Of a stretch of 64,000 bases of DNA, positions 1 through 11,574 are shown in pieces. Position numbers and translations under genes: made by a program. Position 1 is the first letter of the stretch. Each line of letters starts with the position of its first letter. The notes below the pieces were generated by a model that was not told the DNA's origin, searched no databases, and worked only from the letters and a program-made list of their open reading frames with translations. Source of the stretch: Chinchilla lanigera (Eukaryota > Chordata > Mammalia > Rodentia > Chinchillidae); the NCBI RefSeq assembly GCF_000276665.1, contig NW_004955501.1:6856776-6920775 (forward strand), read 5' to 3'.

Positions 1-1213
1 GTCGATTTCAGGAGGGAGAACTTGCAATTGCAAACTTAAAAAGCAGGTGGCAGGTGTAAGGAGAGGAAATCAGGGCAAGCAAGATAATTCTGAAGAGATG
101 TGACTTTGGAAATCTTCTGTGGCCTCTCAAGCCCATCAAGAGGAAAATTCAGTGCCCAGAATTGCTGGTGTGATTGGGGGAGGTATGAATGTTTCAAGTT
201 GTTCATTCACAGTATCCATCAAGACCTCATAATATGAACATAAGTCATCACCCTATGCTGGATTTCATTTCAGCATATTCCATCCATTTTTTGCATAAAA
301 GTCCAGGTTTATTTTTAGTTTAACATATCACTGCAGTAGAGTTTAGTGATGTAAAAAGCTGATATGAAAACAGTTGTATAGTAACAGTATAGAAATAGGA
401 ACTCTAGAGACACTGTGGACACAATTATTGACTTCACCTTTTGTCTCCTGTCATTAAATATCTGTTGCCCTCTATCCTTAGACCTGTTGTCTTCTAGGAA
501 GTACAGTATATGGTCAGGGTTAAGGATGAGCTCCTGTCTCTTCTAGACATGTATCACCTTGGCCACCAAGCGACAGACCAAGGTAATAATGCAACCTGAC
601 TTGAGTTGTGATGAGCGTCTGTGCTGTGGGACCCACATCTTCGGCGTGGTGGGCAGTGGCAAACCACTGTGCTAGTGGAGCTCACTGCTTCAGCAGTGAG
701 ATTATCCTCTCCCTGTCACTGTGCAGAGGACAATTGTTCCTGACATGCCCTGCAAAATGCCCACCCTCTCTTGTACCCCCTTACTCATACTTCAAGACAG
801 TCCCTTACAAACCAACATATTCCCTTTTCCATAGGCAAAGGTTATCATATACTATGCTCCTAGAATTAATTAAACAGAAAGAAAGTTTCAGTTTCTCAGG
901 GACAGTGACCTGGAAGATACCTGAATCAGTAGCGTCAAGAGAGGGAAGAGCATATAACAATAGGAAAGACATGTGGAGAAAGCACTGTCCCTGGTGGTGG
1001 CAAGGAACAGAAACTCCACAGGTCTCACAGTAAAGGGGGGAATTGGGCTTATCTTCCCCAGTGGTGATTTAAAATCAAGGTCAAAATTGTCATCTTAGAC
1101 CCCATACTGGTTTTTCCTAATGCTCCCACCTCCCTACTTTGTCTGATACAATAACAGGCAAAAGCCATTTGGTGATGGTGTATTAGTTTCCAACAAAGTT
1201 TGTGCTTTCAAAA
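1..1213. other. No gene recognised; intronic or intergenic
   Basis: AT-rich sequence with scattered stops in all frames. A 141-codon open frame at 608-1033 has no recognisable domain and no splice context, so I do not treat it as coding. No repeat family was recognised with confidence. Confidence 0.5.
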
Positions 1214-1224
1214 CAACACAAATT

Positions 1225-1255
1225 GTGCTCACCTCAGCAACATATATACTAAAAT
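1225..1255 (+). pseudogene. U6 snRNA 5'-end fragment (31 nt) with target-site duplication
   Basis: These 31 nt align without gaps to U6 snRNA nucleotides 1-31. There are five differences, all transitions, mostly of the kind expected from CpG and methyl-C decay. The fragment is flanked by the same 11-mer, caacacaaatt, at 1214-1224 and 1256-1266, a perfect direct repeat. No poly(A) tail follows. It is far too short to be functional and lacks the rest of U6, so it is a retro-inserted scrap. Confidence 0.8.
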
Positions 1256-1266
1256 CAACACAAATT

Positions 1267-2433
1267 ATGATCTTGCACTTCTAGAGTTAGTCTCTCTGGG
1301 CTGAAATAAGTGTCAGCGGAACTACATTCCATCTGGAGACACAAGGGCAAAATTGGTTTCTTTTCTTTTCCCGGATCCTGGAGGTTGCCTGCATTCCTTA
1401 GCTTCTGATCCATTTCTAGCAGTCACATCATTCAGATCTCTGCTTCTATCGTTATGTCTCCTTCTCTGATTCTCACCCACCTGCCTCCCCCTTAGAAGGA
1501 CCCTTGTGATGACTCTAGGCTTTCTTTGGGTAAGCCAGGGTAATCTTCTTATCTCAAGATCCTTAATCACATCTGCAAAGTCCATGCAAGGTAAAGTACT
1601 CACAGATTCCAGGGATTAAGATGTAAGGTATTTGAGGAACCATTTCTGCCTACCATAGGTAATAGATTCACTGAAGGCCAAAAAATTAACATCTATCTGG
1701 CCTGGAAATGGGGAGTAACTTAGGACCCCAAGAGTTCGGGAAAAGTGGCCTCCTGTGTCAAAAGAAAAATGACTTACACTCATACAGTTTTATCAATTGA
1801 AACCTTTAAAAACTTTAACACAATTTCTTGTTCCAAGAAACTGTCTTTAAATGATTTTATGGCTGTTCGTTATCATCATTATGCTTTTAGTCAGCCAAAC
1901 AATTACAGTAAGTTCTGTGTTCTGGAAGCAGGCACGTGCTGGCACCTGCTGGCTGGCTCCTCTCCCAGGCCCTCTGGCCTTTCTTTTCCCCTATGAGTAT
2001 TGTGAAGTCACCCCAGCACAGTACATAACTAGAACCACATGGCTGTGTGCAGCTGTGTCCTAGCTGAAGCTCTCCTGGGGTTGGCAGAATGGCCAATCAC
2101 TGCTTTTGTCCCACAGGGAGGTTTTATTGTGAGCTGAGTTCTGCAACCTATAGAACTCTGGACCAAAATGCTAACAAAAGGTTTTAGCCTTTGAAGAGTC
2201 TATCAATTCTACATCCTTAGTCTCTCCATCCCTCTCACTTTCTTCTCTAATTCCTTGGCAAGGCAGTATGGTACACTGCAAGTTTCCTTGAAATGATTTG
2301 ATAACAAGAATTTACTCTGGTGTGTATTCAACAAATTCCCAGGATCCTCACTTAGAAAGTCTGAATTTCTAAGTTTTGGCATGGGCCTTAGTATCTGCAT
2401 GTATAATACACACCCTCAAGTGATTCTTATTAG
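1267..2433. other. No gene or clear repeat recognised
   Basis: Mixed-composition sequence. The short open frames here (1322-1603 minus, 1745-1996 plus) show no family resemblance and no splice context. Confidence 0.45.
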
Positions 2434-2448
2434 GCAAAGATAAAGGAG

Positions 2449-2538
2449 GCTGGGGGTATAGTTCAGTGGCATAAGTGCTTGCCTGGCAAGCCTGAGGTCA
2501 TGAGTTCGATTTCCACCAGTACCCCCCCCACAAAAAAA
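2449..2538 (+). mobile_element. ID SINE, diverged copy
   Basis: A tRNA-Ala-like ID body (gctgggggtatagttcagtgg, A-box region) is followed by a short A-rich tail. A perfect 15-bp target-site duplication, gcaaagataaaggag, lies at 2434-2448 and 2539-2553. It is more diverged than the other ID copies in the window (gttcagtgg instead of gctcagcgg), so it is probably older. Confidence 0.9.
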
Positions 2539-2759
2539 GCAAAGATAAAGGAGACTAACATAATGAAACAGGATAGGTTTACAAATTGAGCTTTAAAATG
2601 AGGCATACCTTTGAACATATTTCAAGCTGGTAAATTTGGACAAGTTACTTGGCGATGCTGAACCTGTACAATGAAGATTCCATGAGTTATAGGGAGAAGA
2701 GAATAGGATTGTATGTACATTTCACTGTGTGCACAGAGCTCTGAGTCCAAGAATTATGA

Positions 2760-2845
2760 ATTACTCTCCCTCTCTCATTCTCTCTCCCTCTCATTCTCTC
2801 TGTCTCTGTCTCTGTCTCTCTCTCCGTGTCTCTCTTACTCATCTC
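2760..2845 (+). repeat. Pyrimidine-rich (TCTC/TCTG)n simple repeat
   Basis: About 85 bp of almost pure CT, with TCTGTC and TCTCTC units. It produces spurious Ser/Leu-rich frames on one strand and Arg/Glu-rich frames on the other. Confidence 0.85.
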
Positions 2846-3529
2846 CCCTTCACGTCCATGTCTCTCTTCACAGTACTTGCCCCTACTGTTTCTTAACTGA
2901 GAGGTGTTGACTGACCCTGCAAATGTCATAGAATGTCACCCAGCAATGCTTGGTTAATCCCTCTGCCAGGACCTTCCCCACCCACCCACTTGTCAACCTC
3001 ACACAGGCTTTCAGAGCCCTCCCTCTCTGCCTTTCTCTCACTCACAAGGAACAGTCTGCAAAGGTTTCCCTTTCTTAGAGCACCCAGCTGCACAAATGAA
3101 GCTAATCTTCCCCTGCAGCTGTGTCAACCATTGCTCTAGGAGGTTTACCTAGAAAGCAGTTGAGTTTTAATCTGCAAGATAAAGAAACAAAACAATTTTA
3201 TTCCCTGGCAGGTTGAAATTACAAAAGGATGCTGGTCAGGAGCTCCTGCTTCCCAGAAAATTCCTATCACCGCTTTTGAGGTCCTGTGTCTTCCTGCACC
3301 AGGGTCACCTCAGGAATGCATGTCATGTACCATGTACCACACACTGCATGTTCTTGTGACATATACATTTAACATTTGCTGTGGCATTAGCTAGATTTTA
3401 AAGACCATCTTCATGTGCTTCTTGGCAGTTTTAGATATAATGCAAACTGGAAAGCAAGTCTACTTCCTAGTAGCTTTGGAGAACTTGGGGAATGTATTGT
3501 GACATGTGCTCTGTTTTATTTTGTTTTGT

Positions 3530-3660
3530 TTTGTCTTTTTGAGGCAGGGTTTCGCTATGCAGTTCAGGCTGGCCTTGAGCTCACTTTGTAGCCCAGGCTG
3601 GTCTCAAATTCTCAGCTATCCTCCTGCCTCAGCCTCCCAAGTGCTGGGATTGTGCTCTGC
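3530..3660 (-). mobile_element. B1 SINE
   Basis: The reverse complement reads as a 7SL-derived B1: cccagcacttgggaggc near 3625-3650 and the paired segments gctacaaagtgagctcaagg and gccagcctgaactgc that mark the internal 29-bp duplication of B1. It is inverted relative to CPNE4. The pyrimidine-rich run following it at 3670-3860 may be an expansion next to the element. Confidence 0.85.
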
Positions 3661-3669
3661 TTTATACTC

Positions 3670-3860
3670 TTCTTTTACTGCTTTCTGTAGCCCCTTCCTC
3701 TTCTTTTCTCTCCTTTTCCTCCTCCTCCTCCTTGTCTCTCTGTCTATTTCTGTCTCTCTCTGTTTGTGTCTCTGTCTCTGTCTTTGTCTGTCTGTCTGTC
3801 CCATCCCTCTGTCTCCCTCTCCCTTTTCTCCCCCTCCCTCTCTCCTCCCCTTCCCTCTTC
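3670..3860 (+). repeat. Long pyrimidine-rich simple repeat
   Basis: About 190 bp dominated by C and T, including TCTGTC units, TCCTCC units and CCCTCTC units. It explains the Arg/Glu-rich frames on the opposite strand. Confidence 0.85.
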
Positions 3861-3865
3861 TGTTT

Positions 3866-4065
3866 TGCTAGGGAATAAACTAAAGTCCTCTGAACTGAGC
3901 TACATCCCCAGGCCCCCTTTTGTATGTTAATTTTTAAAGACATCTTGCTAATGTTTTAAAGACGTGTCTTGCTAATATGACCGGACAGGACTCAAAATTA
4001 TGATGCTCCTGCCTCAGTCCCCCAAGTGCTGGGATTACAGGTGTGCACCACCACACCAGGGTCTC
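3866..4065 (-). mobile_element. B1-dID-type composite SINE, degraded
   Basis: Reading the reverse strand, a B1 left end (ggtgtggtggtgcacacctg near 4035-4055, then cccagcacttgggg) is followed by an ID-like body (ggggatgtagctcagttcag near 3890-3910). That order matches B1-dID elements known from several non-murine rodents. The middle is diverged and shortened. Confidence 0.6.
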
Positions 4066-4489
4066 CTTTTCTCCTTAAGGCGATGGTAGAAAGTTCAGAA
4101 TGAACATCAGGGTCTCTATTTGATCACTGGAGACAATAGTCGCCCAAACACTTGTGATCCATCTATCTCTATTTCCCTCACTCCTGACATCGTAGCAAAG
4201 TGCCGAAGTGTCAGAGTGTGGCCCCCAACCAGTAACATAAATGGACACTTTAAAAATTGCAGACTTGTGCACAGTACCCAGACATACTGGATCACAAACT
4301 CTGGGGATGAGGCCCAGAAATGTGCATTTTAGAATCCCTAGAAGATTCAGATATATTTTCATTTGAGATTCATTGCACTGTGGAATCATCTGTCAGCCAT
4401 CTCCTGAGGTGACTTCACCCCATATCCAAGTTGTAATGGCTTAGAATACTGCTCACCTGTCTACAGAATGCTTAGGAGTCCATGCACCA

Positions 4490-4745
4490 TCCCAAGTTAC
4501 TTTATTAGTGCATACAAATTTCACAGAACAATGGGCTTCACTCTGTCATATTCATATATGCACATAACGTACTGTGATCGTTTCCATCCCCCCTCACCCT
4601 CTTTTGCCCTTCCCTCCCCCATTCCTTTCCTCTTCTGCAATGGTCTCTCTTCTACTTTCATGCCATCTTTTTCCCCTGGATTCCACATATGGGGAAAATA
4701 AGGGATATATGTCTTTTGTTAATTTACCTCATTTTGACCTCGTTT
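4490..4745 (-). mobile_element. L1 3' end fragment
   Basis: Pyrimidine-rich sequence with ttattagtgcata, a cccc-rich tract and ggattccacatatgg matches the reverse complement of an L1 3' UTR and its preceding segment. Similar pieces recur at 15.7-16.5 and 32.8-33.1 kb. Called from pattern, not alignment. Confidence 0.6.
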
Positions 4746-5059
4746 TCCTCTAACTACCACCCAAGAGCATCAAATTACTATCTCATTCTTTAAACCTCCT
4801 CTCTTTGAACTTTGAAGTGTAACAACCTTGATAAACGGAAAGTCCCCTTAGAGTGTCTCTGCCAAGGCCAGCTGTTCACTGTAAGTTACAAGCCAGTAAC
4901 AGTGAACTGCACTGACTGCCGTGTGGAATGTATTATGTGGTCACGCCAGCATCCGTGAGTAAGCACTCCTGGAGGGTTGTTGATCTGTACTACTGAGGCC
5001 AAAAGCGATAGTACCGGCATAAATACACCAATTAAAGGCTTTCCTGATAGAGGCTCCCC

Positions 5060-5170
5060 ACAGCTCCATGTTAGAGTTGAGGAGACTGAGACCCAGAGAA
5101 AGAAATGACTTGTCTAAAGTCACGCAGCTGGTTAGCGACAGAGCTGCAGTTTAAAAGCAGAAATGACCTC
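5060..5170 (-). mobile_element. MIR SINE fragment
   Basis: The run gaggagactgagacccagag ... gtcacgcagctggttagc is the reverse complement of the MIR core, in the familiar order for this ancient mammalian SINE. Confidence 0.7.
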
Positions 5171-5270
5171 CAGTAGTCTTTCTATGATGTCCTGGGAAGT
5201 TTCCCTGTGCCCTACTTTGCTCTCTCCCTTCCTCTTCTTCACCCTTAGAGACTTTCTGCCAGTCATTAGC

Positions 5271-5630
5271 TGTATGGTTTGTGTCTGTATGTCCCCCCAA
5301 AGCCTCATGCAGTCATGGGGCAGCTTTCAGAGTTTATGATTGATCCATAGTCCAATGCTACACCCGCCCTGGGGTGGGTGGTTTGCATATGAAAGGGAGA
5401 GGAGCAGGCTTGCTCTTCCTGCTGCCACTCCTCCCTTTTTTGTTCTTGTTACTTTGCTGTTCTGCTGCCGTGAACTGTTGCCCTCTGCCATGTGCCATTC
5501 TGCCTTGGAGCCAGTCAAATATGGAGTGAAACCTCCACAAACTGTAAGGGAAATAAACTTTTCCTTCCTTAATTTTGGGGATTGGGTATTTTGTCCCAGC
5601 AGTGAGAGAAAAGTAACCAAGACACTAACA
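5271..5630 (+). mobile_element. MaLR-type solitary LTR
   Basis: A 360-bp unit begins TGTATGG and ends CTAACA. It has tccccccaaag near the 5' end, the gtgaaacctccacaaactg block, an AATAAA signal at 5552-5557 and the tattttgtcccagcag block of MaLR (MST/MLT-like) LTRs. Reverse copies of the same type lie at 30055-30433 and 35584-36042. No internal retroviral sequence adjoins it. No convincing 5-bp duplication remains. The subfamily name needs a library comparison. Confidence 0.7.
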
Positions 5631-5794
5631 TATTAACCACAAATGGAATATGAGGCAAGGTGCAGATTAACTGATTGAGGTCCTCTTTAGGGAGAGGTCT
5701 TAGGGGAAAGCAGACAGAAATCAGTGGCTCCATAGCCACATGAAAGTGGCTATTCCTGTTTTCTCCTTTCTCCTTTACTTTTGTCAACAAGTTT

Positions 5795-6160
5795 CTCTTG
5801 GGCATTTATTAAGGTAAAGCACTATATAAGCACTGAGGATCCAGCAGTTAATAAAATAACAACATGGTTTTTGAATTCTAGTAAGGGAGACATACAGAAA
5901 ACAAGCAGAGTATTACATATCAGAAGGTGAAAAATTAGCAGGTAAGAGAAATAAATGCAGAACAGAGGAAAGCAGTTGTCAATAGTATGGACAGGGCAGC
6001 CTCCTCTGAACATGGCAGATTAGAACAAACCAGGAGAGAAGGGCTCCAACCCTGCCAAAATCTGTGAGAAGTGTTGTAGGAAGAGTAAGCACAAGTACCA
6101 AGTCCTCAAGGCAAGCACATTCCAGACAGAGGGGAGCGGGAGTAAGGAGGCCCTTACTTC
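5795..6160 (+). repeat. Ancient dispersed repeat, family not named
   Basis: The order of motifs (catttattaaggtaaagcac ... gatccagcagttaataaaa ... cacattccagacagaggg) resembles a widespread old mammalian repeat. A related copy begins near 21070. I cannot assign the family without a library. Confidence 0.4.
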
Positions 6161-6229
6161 TGCGGTGGAGCAGAATGAGTGAGGGAGGGGGGTGAGGGCT
6201 GCTGTCAGGTGTTGATGGTAGACCACATA

Positions 6230-7242
6230 TGTGGGCCCTTGTGTACCAATCTGGGGACTCCAGGACTTTCCCAGTCTTATTAGGATGCTTGTGCTAAATG
6301 CCTTCTACCTGGGCCTCTTTAATTTGTCTCACTGTTTTACCTACAGCTGCAGCCCTTTCTCCTAAAATTACTCGCTTGCACCCATACCCTGCTTGAGCAG
6401 ATCAACTTATCCTCGTTCCATGAGAAGCCACTGAACAAGCTTATTCACCGTGTTTCTTGTTCCTCCACCTGCCCTACTGTTTCTCAGAGGTCACATCACA
6501 GTGCTTACCATGGAACATTCCTCGGTGTCCTGAGACTAACATCCCTTTGAATGTAGGTGTTCCTCAGCCCCTCGGCTATCTGCAAGGGTAGGAACCACTT
6601 TATCCTTCAGTCAGTTAGTGGTCACAGGCCACACAGGAAATGGTGACTGAATGAACAACCTGAGTGGTGGTGGTTAATGTTGGTGTCAAATTAAAGAAAG
6701 TGGTCACAATGCTTAAGCAACCAATCAGAATGAAAGCCTTTGATTTCATGGAGGAAATGATTTGCTGGGAATCAAAGAAAGTTACCACCATTCAAATAAA
6801 CTCCCATTGTAATCCAATGGAAAGTCTGAGAATCTGAGGAAAATTCCTATAGTTGCTAAACAAGACATTGACATTAAAATGATCCTTTGCTATAGTCCAA
6901 AGTGTGTGACATGGGACAAAGGTGAAGGTTATGAAAAAGACCAGCATTTCTATTGCAAATTTTAGTCTACAAATTATTTGCAAATAAATTATCCCTTGTA
7001 AAGTCATCTGGATTAGAAGTCAGAATATCTGTTTCCAAAAACAGCTCATCTCTGAGCTTCAGTGTCTTATCAGTGAGACAGAAGCAGTGCTGCCCATCTA
7101 TTGGGATTGTTGAGAAGGGGCCATTGACAGCATCAAATTAGACAAGAGATGCAGCAGCACCAGAGCTATGATAAATGATTACATGGGGCAGTGAGACAGT
7201 ATTTCTACTGTCTCTGAACTAGGGCTGATAAAATTGTTTAAA
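6230..7242. other. No gene or clear repeat recognised
   Basis: About 1 kb of ordinary AT-rich sequence. The small open frames are short and without family resemblance. Confidence 0.45.
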
Positions 7243-7253
7243 ATGTTATCATA

Positions 7254-7353
7254 GGGGGCTGGGGATTTAGCTCAGCGGCAAAGCGCCTGCCTGGCAAGCG
7301 CAAGGTTGTGAGTTCGGTTCCCGGTGCCGGAGAAAAACCAAAAAAAAAAAAAA
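7254..7353 (+). mobile_element. ID SINE, young copy
   Basis: The body has an intact A box (tagctcagcgg) and a B box (gagttcggttccc), then ggagaaaaacc and a long A tail. A perfect 11-bp duplication, atgttatcata, lies at 7243-7253 and 7354-7364. Confidence 0.93.
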
Positions 7354-7429
7354 ATGTTATCATAAATAACCTTTGCGGTATTGGTTAAGTGATTTCTCCC
7401 ACAACCTCAGATTTGGTTTGATTTGAATT

Positions 7430-7590
7430 TTGTCCTAGAGATTGAACCCAGGGTCTTTTCACTGAGCTACATTGGCAGCCCCTTTAATTTTTTATTTTGA
7501 GACAAGGTCCTCCTAAATTGCTAAATTGCCCAGGCTAAACTCAAATTTGCAAGTCTCCTGCCTGAGCCTCCCAAAGATTATTGGAGGGCC
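7430..7590 (-). mobile_element. B1-dID composite SINE
   Basis: Reading left to right on the + strand: reversed ID body (attgaacccagggtcttttc, actgagctacattgg), an AT-rich linker, then reversed B1 (gagacaaggtcctcc, ctgcctgagcctcccaaag). This is the B1-dID order on the minus strand. Confidence 0.75.
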
Positions 7591-7637
7591 TTGCCCCACC
7601 CTGCAATGTCAGTTATCTTATCTTCAAAATTAGCGCT

Positions 7638-7800
7638 GTAAGGGAATGCGGTGGTATGTCTGTAATCTCAGAACTCTGGGAGGCTAAGGCAGGAGGTTTG
7701 CAAATTCCAGTGGAAGCTGGGCAACTTAGCAAGACTCTGACTCAAAATTAAAAAAAAAGAACTGGAGGTGTATCTCAGGGCAAAGGTCCTAGGTAAGTAA
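7638..7800 (+). mobile_element. B1-dID composite SINE
   Basis: The B1 part (ggtggtatgtctgtaatctc ... gggaggctaaggcaggagg ... gcaagactctgactcaaa) is joined by an A-rich linker to a short ID-like remnant (ggtgtatctcagggcaaagg). Confidence 0.7.
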
Positions 7801-10444
7801 TGGCAAAGCTTTTAGAGACCAAGTGCCCAAACTGCAGCCCCAAACCCACTTATTTATTGCAAAACATGAACCTTGCAGTTAAACCTGAATATTGACCAAC
7901 CATGCAAAAGCCAGTGGAGTCACAGCTAATGAGCTCTGGCTGGTGACATCAGTGCCTGTCACAGCTACTCCTTTCTGAGCATATGCATGGCCTCTATGTG
8001 CACTGTTACCCAATGCCCTGTTGCTGGGCAATGCTGGGGTGACTTGGCCCACATACTGACAGAAAGGGCTCTGCTGCAAGTTGTGGCAAATATGCCATAG
8101 ATTCATTGCCACTACCATGAAACTAGGTTCAATCCCCAATACCATCAAATAATAAGATAAAAAATTTTTAGAATGGAACGGTCTGCAAATTGCCATTGAG
8201 CATAATATACTAAGATTTCTGTGATCAACTTGACACAATGTGTGATAAATTCCCTCTTAGTGGAAAATACTAGGTTCCTTGGGGCACTTATCAGAATGAT
8301 GCTTGGACCATGTCAATCTGCACTGCATAGCACAAGGTATTGAAATGCATTGTCCTCTGAGCTTGTTAGCAGGATGTCCCAAGCCCTTGTTATCTCTGGT
8401 GGACCCGAGCAATTTGAACAAAGCTTTACAAAAAGTTGGCAGGGCTAATTATTTATAGATACAGCTCATCAAAGGCTTTGTGCTTTCTTTGTGGTAAGGG
8501 CTGATCTCCCTCACACTTACTCATCCTTTCTCTTTTATGTTCTGTCTGTTCCTTAATTCCTTGCATTTTTATGTGCTTTCAGTTCTAATGTATTCAAAGC
8601 TATACAGATTTTACCTCACTGATCCATTAGTTGAAAGGATCAGTCGGGGGAGATACTATCCCAATTCAGCACATAGAAAACCTGAGCCTAGGGACCTAAG
8701 ATGAAAGCTAGAAGGTGAAGATACTGATCATCAGCTTTTTGCCAGTTCTGCCCCTTCTTGCTTTCCTGAGGAATTTATATTATGTTACTCTTCTTAAAAG
8801 AAATTTGGGTTGCCTCTAACTTGGGAGGGTTATGAAAGAATTCATCAGAAAACAAAAGGCAAAAATGGGAATGCTACAAAATCAGAACTCTGGGATCAGC
8901 TGAACAGTCAGATCATAACAGAGCTTATTAAATAGTTCAACAATCTGAGGAACATTCAGAATTCAGAGCAGCCGTAGCAACTGGGTCATTTGACCAACCT
9001 CCTAAGCAGCAGGGATTCACAATTATTTTCAGGCTGCACCATTATGACAGTTCTGCTGTTCTCCCTGTGTTCTTCAGCTCCTCCTCTTGTGACCTACTAC
9101 AGTAATTTAAAATTTGCCTCCGTATCAAGTTCTGATCTTTCCAGTTAATCTCCATGGTCCATGATGAATACTACTTCTGCACCAAGTCACCTCATGGACC
9201 AACTTTCACCTTGGCTATCCTTAGATAAGTTGCCTACTTCTTATCTTTTATCTGTGGATCATGGGCATTAAGCACATGTGGAAATTTGCATGCAAAAATC
9301 CCTCAGAAGGAAGTTAAGGAAGTAACAGACATCTTGAAATCTAACCTGTCCAATAAAGCAAGGGTTTCAACCCTCCAGGCTACAGATGAGTACTGGCCAG
9401 TAGACTGCTAGGAACCCAGGTGCACAACAGGAAATGAATACTGGGTGAGGGTTCATTCATGTTTACAGCCGCTCCCCAACACTGGCACAACCACATGAAT
9501 TCCACCACCAGCAGCTGCATCAGATTCTCATAGGGTGTGAGCCCTACTGGGAACTGCATGTGTGGGATCTAGGTTGCACTCCATTAAACCAACCTAAAAC
9601 CATCCTCACTGCCACCTCTCCCTGCCTTTGTCCATGAAAAAGTTGTCTTCCACAGAACTAGTTCCTGTTTTTTCTCCTTTCTCGTATCTCAGTTGTTCTT
9701 TGCTTTTGAGCAGTTTCTTTCCATTTCACAATATCTACTGTACCTTTCAGATTTTATTTACTCTTTCAGGTTCTTACAATAGGGATAGCTAAGATAATTG
9801 TACTGCTGATGTCTATTGGTTTATTGAAAGGAACAGTTAACGCTTACATTTTTTGAACAGTTTTGCATGCTTATATCTGGTAATCTGAATAACTAATTTG
9901 AAGACAACAATATGCAATATAACAGTCATTGTTGAATTCCTATGATCTACTTTTGTGAAATTCTGCATTGTTTCTAATGGTTTATTTATTTTTTTATTCT
10001 CTTTAAAATAAAAAAATTTTTTTAAAAAACTGGTCACTGGAGGAAGAAAGACTGGACACTGTGCTGAATAAAATGTTCAAAGTCAATGTTCAATGCAACA
10101 ACAAAGCTTGAGATGCTTATATAAACTGAATTTCCTTTCATATAAGCAACTATGATCTCTAAAAATAAATTCTGACTTAAAAACTTCTACAAAGTTTTAA
10201 AAGCTCCTTTATATATCATTTCATTATTTTACAATTCATTCTATGCCATTTTTTTGAGTAAGGGTCCTTCAATTAGTGGAGTTCCTAATGTATTAAAATA
10301 CAGTTTATCAAAGTGTAGTAGTCATATACGTTGTAAAGATCATCTGTTGGACAAAGTGATGCACATAAGTTCAAGGCTGCATTTGATTCAACAGTGGTGC
10401 TTCCATCATGTTGTTTTCTATAACCATCTACTGCAAAACTGAGA
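7801..10444. other. No gene recognised; sparse repeat content
   Basis: About 2.6 kb without a recognisable exon. A 119-codon reverse frame at 7879-8238 has no domain. The right end becomes very AT-rich as it nears the L1. Confidence 0.45.
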
Positions 10445-10940
10445 GCAAACAAAACTAGAGAACTTATGTAAATGTATGGAAAGTAATTAATACCCTACTG
10501 AGTAATGAATGGGTCAGAGAAGAAATCAAGAATAAATTAGATGGTTCATAAAATAAAGTGATAATGTCAATGCAATATACCAGAAATTGTGGAACACAAT
10601 GAAAGCAATTAAAGAGGGATGTTAATACCTGTAAATGCACACATCACAAAAATAGAGCAAGCTCAAATAAATAACCTAGAGATACATCTCAAGATTGTAG
10701 AAAAACAAGAACAATTCGGGGCTGGGGATTTAGCTCAGCGGCAAAAGCGCCTGCCTGGCAAGTGCAAGGTCATGAGTTTGGTTCCCAGTACTGGAGAAAA
10801 ACCAAAAAAAAAAAAAAGAACAATTCTAATCCAAAGCTAGTACAGTTAAGGAAATGATAAAGATCAGAGAAGAAATTAATGCAATTGAAACAAAAAAATA
10901 CAAAGAACCAATTAGTTAATAAGTTAGTTCTTTGAAGTAA
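10445..10940 (+). repeat. L1 ORF2 segment, duplicated copy 1 (carries an ID insertion)
   Basis: After removal of the 109 bp added by the ID element and its repeat, this segment is 387 bp and differs from 12784-13170 at only about four positions that I can see. Both copies share the same in-frame stops, for example in the ggttcataaaataaagtg stretch. Flanking sequences on both sides differ: non-L1 on the left, L1 ORF1-like on the right. Confidence 0.9.
10718..10815 (+). mobile_element. ID SINE inserted in L1 duplicate copy 1
   Basis: ID body with an A box and a slightly decayed B box (gagtttggttccc), ending ggagaaaaaccaaaa. The 11-bp duplication aagaacaattc lies at 10707-10717 and 10816-10826. 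The duplicate segment at 12784-13170 preserves the same site without the insertion. Confidence 0.95.
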
Positions 10941-11290
10941 GTGGGTATACACTAATAAGAAGCTGTCTGAGCTAAATAAAATAATACAAAACATGAATGA
11001 CCAGTTTCGCAAAGAATTAGAGTCCATGAAAAGATTCCAAACAGAAATCCAGGAAATGAAAAATTGTATTGAAAGAATGGACAGCAGAAGTGATGATTAT
11101 GTGGAATATGACAATTAGAAGATAAGGATGCTTGTGAAGACCAATTAGTAAGAGATACTTAAAAATAAGAGATCATTAAATATGAATCCAACAGCTGGTA
11201 CATAATGTAAAGTAGACTAAAATTAATTGGAAGAAGTGAAAAACTAGAATACAACACAAATGGCCATAAAAAACTGTTAACAGAAATGCT
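10941..11290 (+). mobile_element. L1 ORF1-like coiled-coil fragment
   Basis: One frame reads NDQFRKELESMKRFQTEIQE and continues EMKNCIERMDSRSDD, a charged coiled-coil pattern typical of L1 or half-L1 ORF1, before stops break it. It is a pseudogene. Confidence 0.6.
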
Positions 11291-11299
11291 GTTATTACA

Positions 11300-11570
11300 T
11301 ATCATTTATTAATTCACTTGATTTTGTTATGTCAAAATTCCTAAATCTAATATCATTTTTTTCTTTCTTTTCAGTGATATAACCCATTGTTTCTTTTTCT
11401 TTTTTTTATTTTATTGACCAGAACTTCCAGGAAAATGATGAATAGTACTCACAGGACTATCCATCTCCATCTTATTTTTGAACTCTAGATATTACACTTT
11501 TCCATATCTTTCTTGCTAAAAATTTCATTAAAGGTAGTGTCTATAGCTTTGTATTTTAAAAACTGCCAAA
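11300..11570 (-). mobile_element. Inverted L1 ORF2 (RT) fragment
   Basis: The + strand shows the reverse-complement pattern of the L1 reverse-transcriptase region (gaccagaacttccagg, atgatgaatagtactcacagg, catctccatcttattttt). The same pattern recurs in the reverse L1 near 51530-51600. It is flanked on both sides by forward L1 sequence. Confidence 0.55.
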
Positions 11571-11574
11571 AAAT

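Noticed and set aside
608..1033. 141-codon forward open frame
   Set aside because: No domain, no splice signals of a known gene, not conserved in any family I recognise.
3616..3943. Arg/Glu-rich reverse frames
   Set aside because: Translation of a CT-rich simple repeat and B1 sequence.
7254..7353. A functional tRNA gene
   Set aside because: A and B boxes are present, but the body with A-rich tail and target duplication is an ID SINE; no tRNA cloverleaf with a proper acceptor stem.
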